From Pedobacter africanus (GTDB lineage: Bacteria > Bacteroidota > Bacteroidia > Sphingobacteriales > Sphingobacteriaceae): a stretch of 64,000 nt of DNA. How positions within the stretch are numbered: the first letter of the stretch is position 1; each line of letters opens with the position of its first letter. Location of the stretch: the NCBI RefSeq assembly GCF_900176535.1, contig NZ_FWXT01000006.1, positions 1-64,000 on the forward strand, read 5' to 3'. This document shows positions 34,066 to 42,761 of the stretch, piece after piece. The notes below the pieces were generated by a model, which worked only from the letters and a program-made list of their open reading frames with translations, searched no databases and was not told the origin of the DNA. The position numbers and the translations under genes were made by a program.

Positions 34066-37000
34066 ATGAGTCATTTAAAAATAAAATTGGTTGCTGTTGT
34101 TATTTTAGTGCTAACTCAGTTCAGGCTATATGCGCAACAACATGTGGTAAAAAGTAGCTATCATGGAGAAAGTGAGATCACAGCTTCTGGAAGCATCACA
34201 TTTCTTCCTGGTTTTCATGTTGTCGGGAACACCGGTTTTAGAGCTTATATTAAAAGTACAGCAGCAAACTGTATTCCACTAGTATTAAATCCGAGTACCA
34301 ACCTCAACTATATTACAACGCTAAATGCACGGGTACCCGGGATAAAAACTGCAGGTGAAATGTTAGGAAAGAACATTTGCGAAGTAAGTGCGAATGTAGC
34401 TTACATGGATGGATTTGGAAGGGAGATACAATCGGTTAACGTTCAGGGAAATTCAGAAGGTAAAGATGTTGTTCAGTTTCAGGAATTTAACGTTTTCGGA
34501 GAAACACCCAAGCAATATCTGCCTTTTGTGGCAGCAAACAATAATGGAGCATATATCCAGAATGTGGTGAATGCACAATTGGATTTTTATACCAATACTA
34601 CAGGCATCACTGCATCTGGAAGGCCGTTTGCAGAAACCAAGACAGATAATTCTCCCTTAGGCAGGATAATTGAACAGGGGGCGGTTGGGGACGTCTGGCA
34701 ACTTGAAAATGGACATACAAAAAAAATAGTATATCACGGGAACAATGAACACACTTTCTTTGATCCAAATACAAATGTTGGAAGCAGGCAGGTTGCGATG
34801 TACACCTGCACAGCCAATTCCACAATCCCACAGAGAATCAATGGGACTAAGATATATGCGAGAGGGGTTCTTACCCTTACTATTTATAAAGATGAGAACT
34901 GGGCAGAAGCAGATGGATGCTGGGGAACTGTAGAAGAATATACGGACAGGATAGGTAGATTGATCCTGAAACGAGCATACAATAAGCTAAGTACGGGCAA
35001 AACAGAAATGCTTTCCACTTATTATGTTTATGATGAGTTCAACAACTTAAAATTTGTTATACCGCCCAAAGCGGAACCTGATAATGAAAATGCATTAGAT
35101 CAAAATGTGGTTGACAACTTATGCTTTCAATATAGATATGATGAGTTTAATAGGCTAGTGGAAAAGAAAACTCCTGGTAAGGGTTGGGAGTTTATGGTGT
35201 ACAATACACTGAATCAAATGGTGTTTTCGCAGGATGCGCTGCAGAGGAATAAGAGCCCGCAAGAATGGTCTTTCTCCAAACATGATGTACTGGGACGGAA
35301 TGTTATGACAGGTATCTATAAAGACCCAAACACTACTGCTGATAATTCATATAGCACTCCATCAAATGCCAACCGCTTATCCCTGCAGGTAGAAGTTAAT
35401 TCACAAAGCACTTTATTTGAGGAAAGAAGCTCAGTATCGATAACTGGTTATACGAGTAATACATTGCCGGGGACTGTTGATATAGCCCATTATTTGAGTC
35501 AGAGCTATTATGATGATTATGATGTTCCTGGTTTGCCGGTGCAATTTGCTACAACGGCAAATAATTATTCGAAATCTATACAAGGATTGCCCACCGTAAG
35601 TAGAATAGCTGTGTTAAATAATCCAGAGCATATGCTTTGGAACATAAATTATTACGATGATGAGGCGAGAGTAGTAAAAAGTTTTGCTCAACATTATTTG
35701 GGAAGTGTACTAAATGACGGAAACTACGATGAGACCACCAACACTTACAATTTCGTAGGTGAAGTTTTGAACACGACCAGGAAACATTTCGTGAACGGTA
35801 TTGAAAAATTAAATATCGTTGATTCGTATGATATCGATCATACAGGGAGTTTGTTAAGTGCAAGGCAAAAAATTAACGGTGGACCTGAGATCATTCTTGC
35901 CAAGAATGAATACAATACTTTGGGACAATTAAAAAATAAATATCTCCACTCTGAGGATAACGGGAGTACTTTTCTTCAAAATATCTCCTATGGTTATAAT
36001 CAAAGAGGATGGTTAAATACCTCATCAAGCAGTCTGTTCAATATGGAGTTGATATATGATGACGACGGAACCTACGGAAATTACGGAGCATATAATGGAA
36101 ATATCAGTTATATGAGGTGGGGAAGTAACTTGGAAAATATGTTTTCTTACGATTATGATAAGATTAATCGGCTCACTTTGGCAAGTTTTCCTGGAATGAC
36201 TGAGGAGGTATCATATGATAAAGGTGGAAATATTTCCAAACTAATCAGAAACAATAACACAATCAATTATAGCTATACTAACGGAACTAATCAACTTCAA
36301 TCTGTTTCGGGCAATGGATTAAATCAAATAAACTATGCTTATGATCTTAACGGGAATACTGTAATAGACGGATCTAAACAAAATATCAATGTTGCCTATA
36401 ATTTATTAGACCTTCCAAAGACAGTGAGCGGTAGCCAGTCTTTAAGTTATCAATATGATGCGTCGGGTAAAATGCTTAGTAAACTAGGCGCTAGTGGGCT
36501 AAATGAATATATTCATGGGATTCAGTATGGTAATGTAAGTGGTAGCTACAATATTGATTTCGTTAAGACCGGAGTAGGAAGGGCCGTTCGGCAATCAGAT
36601 AACACATACAGGTATCAATACGATTTAACAGATCAGCTAGGCAATGTCCGGGTTACTTTTGATAAAGATCCTAATACGGGTTTAGCGCGTCGGATTCAGG
36701 AAGATAATTATTATGCCTTTGGTAAACGTGCATCTGTTTCTCCAGTTTCATTGGAAAATAAATATCTTTACAACGGCAAGGATTTGCAAGAAGAACTTGG
36801 TGAGTATGATTATGGTGCACGGTTTTATAATCCGGAAATAGCGAGATGGAATGTAGTCGATCCATCAGCAGAGTTAACCTCATCGTTGAATCCTTACCAT
36901 TATACCAACAACAATCCGGTAAATTATGTGGATCCAGACGGAAGATATGCTTCTCCAATAAGAGCTTTCTTTTCCTGGGTAGGACATGGCTTTCAAGGCG

Positions 37001-37737
37001 GTATTCATCGGGCGGCCGAAGGATCTTTTCAAGAGCTTGTCTACGGCAAATGGTATGTCTCTGGAAGTAACGGAGCGAAACGAATCAGGAATGGTGACGG
37101 AGAAAACACCCTGGATGAAGTTGAAAGGAGTCAGTGGATAGATCGTGGTACAATTTTACCTTCGAAAATACAATCTCAGATTGATCGTGCTTATAATCGA
37201 CTTCTGGCAGGACAAGCAGATTGGAGGGTTGGTCATTATAATGAGTACACAAAGCAGGTTAACGGCTGGGGAGGAATAAAGCCAAATTATTTTTTTGAGG
37301 AGATGTTTATAGGTGGAGCGGTGGCTAAAGGTTTGGGAATAGCTTATAATAGCTCTAGGGCTTGGATGGGTGGCTCTACTGTATTTGGAGCGGATGCTGC
37401 AACTATGGTGAATGCATCGAGGATGGTTCCAGAAGAAGGTCTTCATCAGGTATTATTACATGGGACGGGTGATGGATTTATTATAGATGGCGTATTTAAT
37501 ACTCCAAAACAGTTGGCGAGAAAAATGCTTGAAGAAGGTTTTGAACGGGGTACATCAGTTAGGTTAATATCTTGTAACACAGGTGTTTATGGTGATGGTG
37601 CCGCTTATCAGCTTTCGAGATATTTAAAGTCACCAGTTATTGCCCCTACAAATAAGATAAGAATATTGAAAGGAGGTGAGTATGAAATTTATGATAACGG
37701 TACTTTTAGAACATTTTATAATACAACTATAAAATAA
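34066..37737 (+). CDS. DUF6443/RHS-repeat polymorphic toxin with caspase-like (C80/CHAT-type) C-terminus
   Basis: 1223 aa. Signal peptide (ends FRLYAQ), N-terminal DUF6443 region (DGFGREIQSV, DVVQFQEFNVFGETPKQYLPF), YD/RHS repeats (YDEFNRLVEKKTPG, YDKINRLTLASFPG, YDLNGNTV) and the RHS core (YNGKDLQEELGEYDYGARFYNPEIARWNVVDP...NPVNYVDPDGR, about 900-961), which marks the end of the shell. The last ~260 residues are the variable toxin region. It has H1132 in LLHGTGDGF and C1170 in VRLISCNTG, then SPVIAPTN, a His-Cys dyad layout like clan CD cysteine peptidases. Whether it is the toxin or a self-cleaving unit is unknown. An immunity-like gene follows after 1 bp. Confidence 0.88.
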   Translation: MSHLKIKLVAVVILVLTQFRLYAQQHVVKSSYHGESEITASGSITFLPGFHVVGNTGFRAYIKSTAANCIPLVLNPSTNLNYITTLNARVPGIKTAGEMLGKNICEVSANVAYMDGFGREIQSVNVQGNSEGKDVVQFQEFNVFGETPKQYLPFVAANNNGAYIQNVVNAQLDFYTNTTGITASGRPFAETKTDNSPLGRIIEQGAVGDVWQLENGHTKKIVYHGNNEHTFFDPNTNVGSRQVAMYTCTANSTIPQRINGTKIYARGVLTLTIYKDENWAEADGCWGTVEEYTDRIGRLILKRAYNKLSTGKTEMLSTYYVYDEFNNLKFVIPPKAEPDNENALDQNVVDNLCFQYRYDEFNRLVEKKTPGKGWEFMVYNTLNQMVFSQDALQRNKSPQEWSFSKHDVLGRNVMTGIYKDPNTTADNSYSTPSNANRLSLQVEVNSQSTLFEERSSVSITGYTSNTLPGTVDIAHYLSQSYYDDYDVPGLPVQFATTANNYSKSIQGLPTVSRIAVLNNPEHMLWNINYYDDEARVVKSFAQHYLGSVLNDGNYDETTNTYNFVGEVLNTTRKHFVNGIEKLNIVDSYDIDHTGSLLSARQKINGGPEIILAKNEYNTLGQLKNKYLHSEDNGSTFLQNISYGYNQRGWLNTSSSSLFNMELIYDDDGTYGNYGAYNGNISYMRWGSNLENMFSYDYDKINRLTLASFPGMTEEVSYDKGGNISKLIRNNNTINYSYTNGTNQLQSVSGNGLNQINYAYDLNGNTVIDGSKQNINVAYNLLDLPKTVSGSQSLSYQYDASGKMLSKLGASGLNEYIHGIQYGNVSGSYNIDFVKTGVGRAVRQSDNTYRYQYDLTDQLGNVRVTFDKDPNTGLARRIQEDNYYAFGKRASVSPVSLENKYLYNGKDLQEELGEYDYGARFYNPEIARWNVVDPSAELTSSLNPYHYTNNNPVNYVDPDGRYASPIRAFFSWVGHGFQGGIHRAAEGSFQELVYGKWYVSGSNGAKRIRNGDGENTLDEVERSQWIDRGTILPSKIQSQIDRAYNRLLAGQADWRVGHYNEYTKQVNGWGGIKPNYFFEEMFIGGAVAKGLGIAYNSSRAWMGGSTVFGADAATMVNASRMVPEEGLHQVLLHGTGDGFIIDGVFNTPKQLARKMLEEGFERGTSVRLISCNTGVYGDGAAYQLSRYLKSPVIAPTNKIRILKGGEYEIYDNGTFRTFYNTTIK

Positions 37738-37738
37738 T

Positions 37739-38149
37739 ATGAAATATGTAGGATTTATTAAAGAAAATACAAATATAAAAGAAGCAATTTCTTTCGAGGA
37801 CATGATTAAATCAAAAGCGGATTATGATCATGAGACATTAAAGAAGATTAAGAGTTATCTCAGTAATGGTTTACTCGTATTTAGTTGGATGGGGTATACC
37901 CAAGATCCTATAAAAAAGGTTTTCATTGCACCAGATGGATATTCAACTGATGGTGAATGGATATGGCCAGATTATTACTATTATTATATAGATAACTATT
38001 CTATTGAAGTAGACAGAGAATTTTTTATGCATATGTCAAAAGTTGGGTTTGACCTTAAAATAAGTGATAAGCTTTTAGAATCGCAGGGAACAATAGAAGA
38101 CGAAATGCAAAAGAAATTTAATAAGGATCAAAATACCAAAGGTGAGTAA
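37739..38149 (+). CDS. Candidate immunity protein for the RHS toxin
   Basis: 136 aa, cytoplasmic, acidic and aromatic-rich, with DGEWIWPDYYYYYIDNYSIEVDREFF. It begins 1 bp after the RHS stop and is the last gene of that unit; its base composition is AT-rich like the toxin tip, unlike the operon that follows. Small genes directly after RHS toxin tips usually encode the matching immunity protein, so this is inferred from position and size. No enzyme motif seen. Confidence 0.65.
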   Translation: MKYVGFIKENTNIKEAISFEDMIKSKADYDHETLKKIKSYLSNGLLVFSWMGYTQDPIKKVFIAPDGYSTDGEWIWPDYYYYYIDNYSIEVDREFFMHMSKVGFDLKISDKLLESQGTIEDEMQKKFNKDQNTKGE

Positions 38150-38215
38150 ATGAATTAGAAGCTATGATGATATAGCATTACGATTTTCCAAGCAAGGCCA
38201 ACACCATGCAACTCA

Positions 38216-38407
38216 AAAATACGACGGGCCGGGGCAATTTTTTAGCCCCGGCTTTTTTTTGATTTTCCCCAAGATCTCTACGATTTTTTCAAAAAATCAT
38301 CCTTTATTCCTATTTAAAACCTGTTTTTTCACTCCAAAAAACTGTTGAAAAATATTTTTAACAAAATAACAAAGGGCAAACTGGTTGCCCTTACTAATTC
38401 TATATTG
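38216..38407 (+). promoter_or_regulatory. Inter-unit element copy E, promoter of the secretion operon
   Basis: Fills most of the 304-bp gap 38150-38453. AAAATACGAC box, terminator, A/T core (GTTGAAAAATATTTTTAAC, 38344-38362), palindrome AAGGGCAA-N5-TTGCCCTT at 38372-38392 and a -7 box ending TATATTG at 38407. The pseudopilin gene starts 46 bp later. It is the same element that drives fibre genes, now in front of the type II secretion-like operon. Confidence 0.8.
38228..38260 (+). terminator. Rho-independent terminator inside element copy E
   Basis: GCCGGGGC (38228-38235), 9-nt loop, GCCCCGGC (38245-38252) and eight T. It ends the RHS/immunity unit and insulates the secretion operon. Confidence 0.88.
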
Positions 38408-38453
38408 GTCGCAGTCAGGATGCATAAAGCACCTGTTAATGATCATATAGAAA

Positions 38454-38861
38454 ATGAAAAGTACCAAATTAAAAGCCTACACCCTCACCGAAATCCTGGT
38501 GGTGCTGGTGATCATCGGAATCCTTATCCTGCTGGTTTTGCCCAACCTGATGCCTTTAATCACCAAGGCAAAAAACACGGAAGCCAAGATGCAGCTGCAG
38601 CATGCCCACCAGCTCGAGAAGACCTTCTTTTACGAAAAGTCTAAATACTCAACAGACCTGGCCGAGATCGGCTATGTACAGGAAAAGCTGAGCACCGATG
38701 GCAAAGACGGAAAAGCCAATTACCGCCTGGAAGTGGTATCGGCGACACCCAACTCCTTCGTAATCCGTGCAACAGCAGTGGTCGATTTTGATGGCGATGG
38801 CACCTTTAACGTATGGGAGATAGACCAGGACAAAAACCTGAAAGAAACGGTACAGGACTAA
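38454..38861 (+). CDS. gspG: Major pseudopilin, GspG-like
   Basis: 135 aa. Prepilin signal KLKA|YTLTEILVVLVIIGILILLVLP: cleavage after Ala8 (instead of the usual Gly) and Glu at +5, followed by the long hydrophobic helix. The C-terminal globular part ends FDGDGTFNVWEIDQDKNLKE, similar in place to the calcium loop of GspG. It would assemble into the pseudopilus that pushes cargo through the secretin. First gene of the operon, so likely the most expressed. Confidence 0.88.
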   Translation: MKSTKLKAYTLTEILVVLVIIGILILLVLPNLMPLITKAKNTEAKMQLQHAHQLEKTFFYEKSKYSTDLAEIGYVQEKLSTDGKDGKANYRLEVVSATPNSFVIRATAVVDFDGDGTFNVWEIDQDKNLKETVQD

Positions 38862-38864
38862 ACC

Positions 38865-39389
38865 ATGACCAGCATGTTTTTGATAAAGGCTGTAGTGATA
38901 CTTATCCTGGTAGCTATGGGCCTGCAGGACTTTAAGTTCAGGGCCATCTCCTGGTACCTGTTCCCGGCGCTGGCCCTGGGCTTGCTGTTGCTCAACCCTG
39001 CGTTCAGCCTGTACAGCTGCTTTGTAAACTTCGGCTTTGTGGCCCTGGTATTTGTACTGCTTACCGGGTGGTTTTCTTTAAAGAGCGGCAGCCTGGTTAA
39101 CCTAACCCAAAGGCACCTGGGCGTCGGCGATGTCCTGTTCCTGCTTTGCCTGGCCTTCTTCTTTTCGCCCCTAAACTTCTTCCTGTTCTATTTACTGAGC
39201 CTGCTCAGCATAAGCATAGGCACCGGTTTATACCTGCTGGCCTTTAAGCCAAAGGATTTTACCATCCCCCTGGCGGGTTTGCAGGGGCTTGCCCTGCTGG
39301 CGGTGTTGCTGATCAGCTGGTTGCTTAACCTAGACCTGAACGATAACACGCTTTTACCCGATTTAATAATGAGCTATGAACGAAGCTAA
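38865..39389 (+). CDS. Prepilin peptidase (A24 family, peptidase domain only)
   Basis: 174 aa, about six TM helices. The two catalytic Asp are visible: D22 in GLQDFKFRAIS and D89 in GVGDVLFL (GxGD motif). There is no N-terminal methyltransferase/zinc domain, so it resembles the short A24 peptidases. It should cleave the three prepilin-like proteins of this operon. It lies 3 bp after the pseudopilin and overlaps the ATPase gene by 14 bp. Confidence 0.85.
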   Translation: MTSMFLIKAVVILILVAMGLQDFKFRAISWYLFPALALGLLLLNPAFSLYSCFVNFGFVALVFVLLTGWFSLKSGSLVNLTQRHLGVGDVLFLLCLAFFFSPLNFFLFYLLSLLSISIGTGLYLLAFKPKDFTIPLAGLQGLALLAVLLISWLLNLDLNDNTLLPDLIMSYERS

Positions 39390-40806
39390 AGAACTGACCA
39401 TAAATGCGGCCCTGATCCATGAAATTACCATGGATCAGGCCTGGTATTACCGCATCTTCCCCAGTGAACTGGTAAAGGATACCATTTACCTGTATTGTGA
39501 AGAGGGAACGGACACAAATGCACTAACGGATGAACTGGAGATTTTGCTCGGAAAAAACGTAAGCCTGCAGGGCCTTGAACCGGCAACCATGGCCCGGCTG
39601 CTGAATCAGTACTACATTAGGGAAGAGCAGCAGGCCGAAACCAGCAGCCTTAAGCACGATCACTCTTCAGACGATTTCCTGGAGAACCTGATCTCGGAAG
39701 CCAAGCGCCTGAAGAGCAGTGATATCCATATAGAAACCTATGAGGAGAAATGCCGCGTAAGGATAAGGATAGATGGCATGCTGGTAGAACGCTACATCCT
39801 GAGCCGCCTGGAATACCCGGCCATCATCAACCGCATCAAGATATTGGCCAACCTGGACATTGCCGAAAAGCGCCTGCCGCAGGATGGCCGGATCAATTTT
39901 AAGACCAGCCAGCACCAGTTCGACATCCGGGTGTCGGTACTGCCCACCCTGTACGGCGAAAAGGTAGTGCTGCGTTTGCTAAACAACGATGCCACCAATA
40001 TAGACCTGTTTACCCTGGGCTTTGCCGAGCAGGACCTGAACAACTACCTGGAAGGGGTGAAACGGCCCAATGGCATTGTACTGATTAGCGGGCCTACGGG
40101 TTCTGGTAAAACCACCACGCTCTACGCCACCTTAAAGCTGCTGAACAAAAACACGCGTAACATCCTGACCATTGAGGATCCTATTGAGTATACCCTGGAT
40201 GGCATTAACCAGGTACAGCTCAAGGAAAACATCGGCTTAACCTTTGCTGCGGCACTCCGCACCTTTTTGCGGCAGGATCCGGATGTGATCATGGTAGGGG
40301 AGATCCGCGACCCCGAAACCGCCAATATGGCGATACGGGCTGCGCTTACCGGTCACCTTGTGCTGTCTACCATCCACACCAACTCGGCCTGGGGAACCAT
40401 ATCCCGGTTAATGGACATGGGCATTCCACCTTTCCTGGTGGCCAATACGCTGAACACCTCGGTAGCCCAAAGGCTGGTGCGTTTGCTTTGTCCGCATTGC
40501 CGCGCGCAAACGGCAATGGACCATAAGCTGTACCCTAAAAGTTTTAGCCCGCCTTTTGAGGTAAACCAGCACTGGGTGGCCAAAGGCTGCGACCAATGTT
40601 ATTTTACCGGGTATAAAGGCCGTAAGGCTGTATATGAAGTGATCCCCCTGGATCAGGAACTGGCCCATCAGATTAAGGCTGGCAACCAGCAGCCCGAGGA
40701 ACTGCTGAAAGAACGCGGCATTGATACCATTGCCGCCAACGCCTTCGCCCTGTTTGCCGGGGGCCATACCTCACTGGAAGAAGTTTACCCTTTATTACTG
40801 AATTGA
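39376..40806 (+). CDS. gspE: GspE/PilB-type secretion ATPase
   Basis: 476 aa. N-terminal domain, then Walker A GPTGSGKTTT (about 238), Asp box, Walker B DPDVIMVGEIRDPETANMAIRAALTGHLVLSTIHTN, and a four-Cys zinc site (LCPHC near 372 and GCDQCYFTGYKGR near 405) typical of GspE/PilB. It is a cytoplasmic hexamer that powers pseudopilus growth. The N-domain is short compared with enterobacterial GspE but has the expected order. Confidence 0.95.
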   Translation: MNEAKELTINAALIHEITMDQAWYYRIFPSELVKDTIYLYCEEGTDTNALTDELEILLGKNVSLQGLEPATMARLLNQYYIREEQQAETSSLKHDHSSDDFLENLISEAKRLKSSDIHIETYEEKCRVRIRIDGMLVERYILSRLEYPAIINRIKILANLDIAEKRLPQDGRINFKTSQHQFDIRVSVLPTLYGEKVVLRLLNNDATNIDLFTLGFAEQDLNNYLEGVKRPNGIVLISGPTGSGKTTTLYATLKLLNKNTRNILTIEDPIEYTLDGINQVQLKENIGLTFAAALRTFLRQDPDVIMVGEIRDPETANMAIRAALTGHLVLSTIHTNSAWGTISRLMDMGIPPFLVANTLNTSVAQRLVRLLCPHCRAQTAMDHKLYPKSFSPPFEVNQHWVAKGCDQCYFTGYKGRKAVYEVIPLDQELAHQIKAGNQQPEELLKERGIDTIAANAFALFAGGHTSLEEVYPLLLN

Positions 40807-40807
40807 T

Positions 40808-42760
40808 ATGAAACGAATATTATTGATCATTTTCTTTTGCCTGCCCTTGTTGCTTGCTGCACAGCAAAACCAGCAGGAACGTATTGATGCATTGGAAAAG
40901 AAACTGGTGGGCCTCTCGGCATTTGTGCCGGGGCTAAAGCAAAAGGTCCAGCTGGGCCTTTCTGGAGCCTCCATACAGGAGTTCCTGAGGGCCGTGGCAC
41001 AGGCCAACCAGCTCAACATCAACGTAGACCCGATGCTGAACATCAAGGTGTCTAACAATTTTACCAATGAGAACGCCTTGAATGTAATCCTGTTCCTGGC
41101 CAAAAACTACAACCTGGAAGTGAATGTGATCGGCTCCATCATTACCGTATCGCCCTATAATCCGCCTGTAATTAAAGCGCCCTATGTGCCTAAGGTAATT
41201 GCCATGAAATACAATGCAGTGGCAAACACTTTGTCTATGGAGCTCAATAACGATAGCCTGGCAATGGTAGCCCGTAAGGTAAGCCAGCTTTCGGGCAAGA
41301 ACGTAGTGGTGCCGGTAGCGTTGAACGCTAAGGTAGTGAGCGGGTTTTTTAACGAAGCCCCGCTGGAAACCGCTTTAGAGAAACTGGCCTTTGCCAATGA
41401 GCTGAAGCTAACCAAAACAAGCGACAATGTTTACGTTTTCCAGGGTTTGCAGGAAGGTGAGGAAGTGTTTATCAATGCCGATAAAAATACAGATGTACGC
41501 AAAAACCTGAAACCATCAGCTGCGGGAGCTGGGGGAGGGAAAGGTACTTTTAACCTCTCCGGCAAGAGCGTTACCAACGATAAGGGTGCTGGCAGTGCCA
41601 AACTCCTGAGCATCGATGCGGTAAACACACCCATTATAGACCTGGTGAAATCGGCCGCTGCCGAAACTAATGTCAACTTTTTCCTGTATTCCGACCTGAA
41701 AGGCAGCATCAGCACCAAAGTGAACAACATCACTTTTGATAACTTCCTGACGGCCATGTTTAACGGTACCGATTATACCTATAAGGTAGACAACGGCGTG
41801 TACCTTATTGGCGACAGGAAACTGGAAGGCCTGCGCAAAAACAAAGTGCTGCAGCTGCAGTACCGTGCGGTAGATACCATCATGAACATGATCCCTTCGG
41901 AATGGAAAAAGGGGGTAGACATTAAAGAATTTAAAGAACAGAATACCCTGCTGCTTTCGGGTTCCGGGCCCCAGCTTGCAGAGATTGAAAGTTATGTAAG
42001 GGAACTGGATAAGCTGGTGCCCATGGTACTGATAGAGGTAACCATGCTCGACATCCGCAAAGGCCATACCACCAAAACCGGTATTGAAGCCGGATTGGCA
42101 GACTCTGTAGTCAAAACCAGGGGTACGGTGCTTTCCGGTGTAGACATGACCCTGGGGGCCGGATCCATCAACAACCTGCTTGGAAAAATAGGCACGGGCA
42201 GCGTGTTCAACATTGGCAAGGTAACGCCCAATTTTTATGTGAAACTGAATGCCCTGGAAGCCAATAATAACATAGAGATCAGGCAGGTGCCTAAACTGGC
42301 CACACTGAACGGGCATACCGCTAACCTGAGTATAGGTACAACCCGTTACTACGTTACCAAAACGCAAAACGTGTTCTCATCGGTAAACACACAGACGGTT
42401 TTTACCGAGCAGTTTAACAAGGTTGATGCAAACCTAGCCATCGGTATTAGTCCGGTAGTTTCAGGCGACGACCAGGTTACGTTGAAAATAAAGGTAGAGA
42501 TATCGGATTTCATAGGTACCCCACCGGCCAATGCACCACCGCCAACATCAACCAGCAAGTTTGAATCGATTATCAGGGCGCACAACGAAGACATGATTGT
42601 GCTTGGCGGGATGGAGCGTTCCGAGAAATCGGACAGCGGAAGCGGTGTACCCTTGTTGTCGCGCATTCCTATCCTGAAATGGCTTTTCAGCAGCAGGGAG
42701 CAAACCAAATCCAAAGTAGTAACCCTGGTTTTTATCAAACCAACCATAATTTATCAATAA
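40808..42760 (+). CDS. gspD: Secretin (GspD/PilQ-like)
   Basis: 650 aa. Signal peptide (ends LLLAAQ), an STN-like domain (LRAVAQANQLNINVDPMLNIKVSNNF), N-domains, and the C-terminal secretin domain with ALEANNNIEIRQVPKLATLNGHTANLSIGTTRYYV and VPLLSRIPILKWLFSS...VVTLVFIKPTII. Forms the outer-membrane channel. An A/G-rich linker (AAGAGGGKG) occurs near 240. Starts 1 bp after the ATPase stop. Confidence 0.93.
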   Translation: MKRILLIIFFCLPLLLAAQQNQQERIDALEKKLVGLSAFVPGLKQKVQLGLSGASIQEFLRAVAQANQLNINVDPMLNIKVSNNFTNENALNVILFLAKNYNLEVNVIGSIITVSPYNPPVIKAPYVPKVIAMKYNAVANTLSMELNNDSLAMVARKVSQLSGKNVVVPVALNAKVVSGFFNEAPLETALEKLAFANELKLTKTSDNVYVFQGLQEGEEVFINADKNTDVRKNLKPSAAGAGGGKGTFNLSGKSVTNDKGAGSAKLLSIDAVNTPIIDLVKSAAAETNVNFFLYSDLKGSISTKVNNITFDNFLTAMFNGTDYTYKVDNGVYLIGDRKLEGLRKNKVLQLQYRAVDTIMNMIPSEWKKGVDIKEFKEQNTLLLSGSGPQLAEIESYVRELDKLVPMVLIEVTMLDIRKGHTTKTGIEAGLADSVVKTRGTVLSGVDMTLGAGSINNLLGKIGTGSVFNIGKVTPNFYVKLNALEANNNIEIRQVPKLATLNGHTANLSIGTTRYYVTKTQNVFSSVNTQTVFTEQFNKVDANLAIGISPVVSGDDQVTLKIKVEISDFIGTPPANAPPPTSTSKFESIIRAHNEDMIVLGGMERSEKSDSGSGVPLLSRIPILKWLFSSREQTKSKVVTLVFIKPTIIYQ

Positions 42761-42761
42761 T

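Noticed and set aside
20900..38407. CRISPR array or integron attC array
   Set aside because: Repeats are ~190 bp, kilobases apart and tied to promoters; no short regular spacers and no cas or integrase gene. The attC idea fails because the hairpin works as a terminator and the repeats precede genes as promoters.
20900..38407. Prophage carrying tail fibres
   Set aside because: No capsid, terminase, portal, tail tube or integrase genes; each fibre protein has its own signal peptide, which phage fibres lack.
41516..42367. 283-codon minus-strand open frame inside the secretin gene
   Set aside because: Antisense to a clear secretin, no family pattern.
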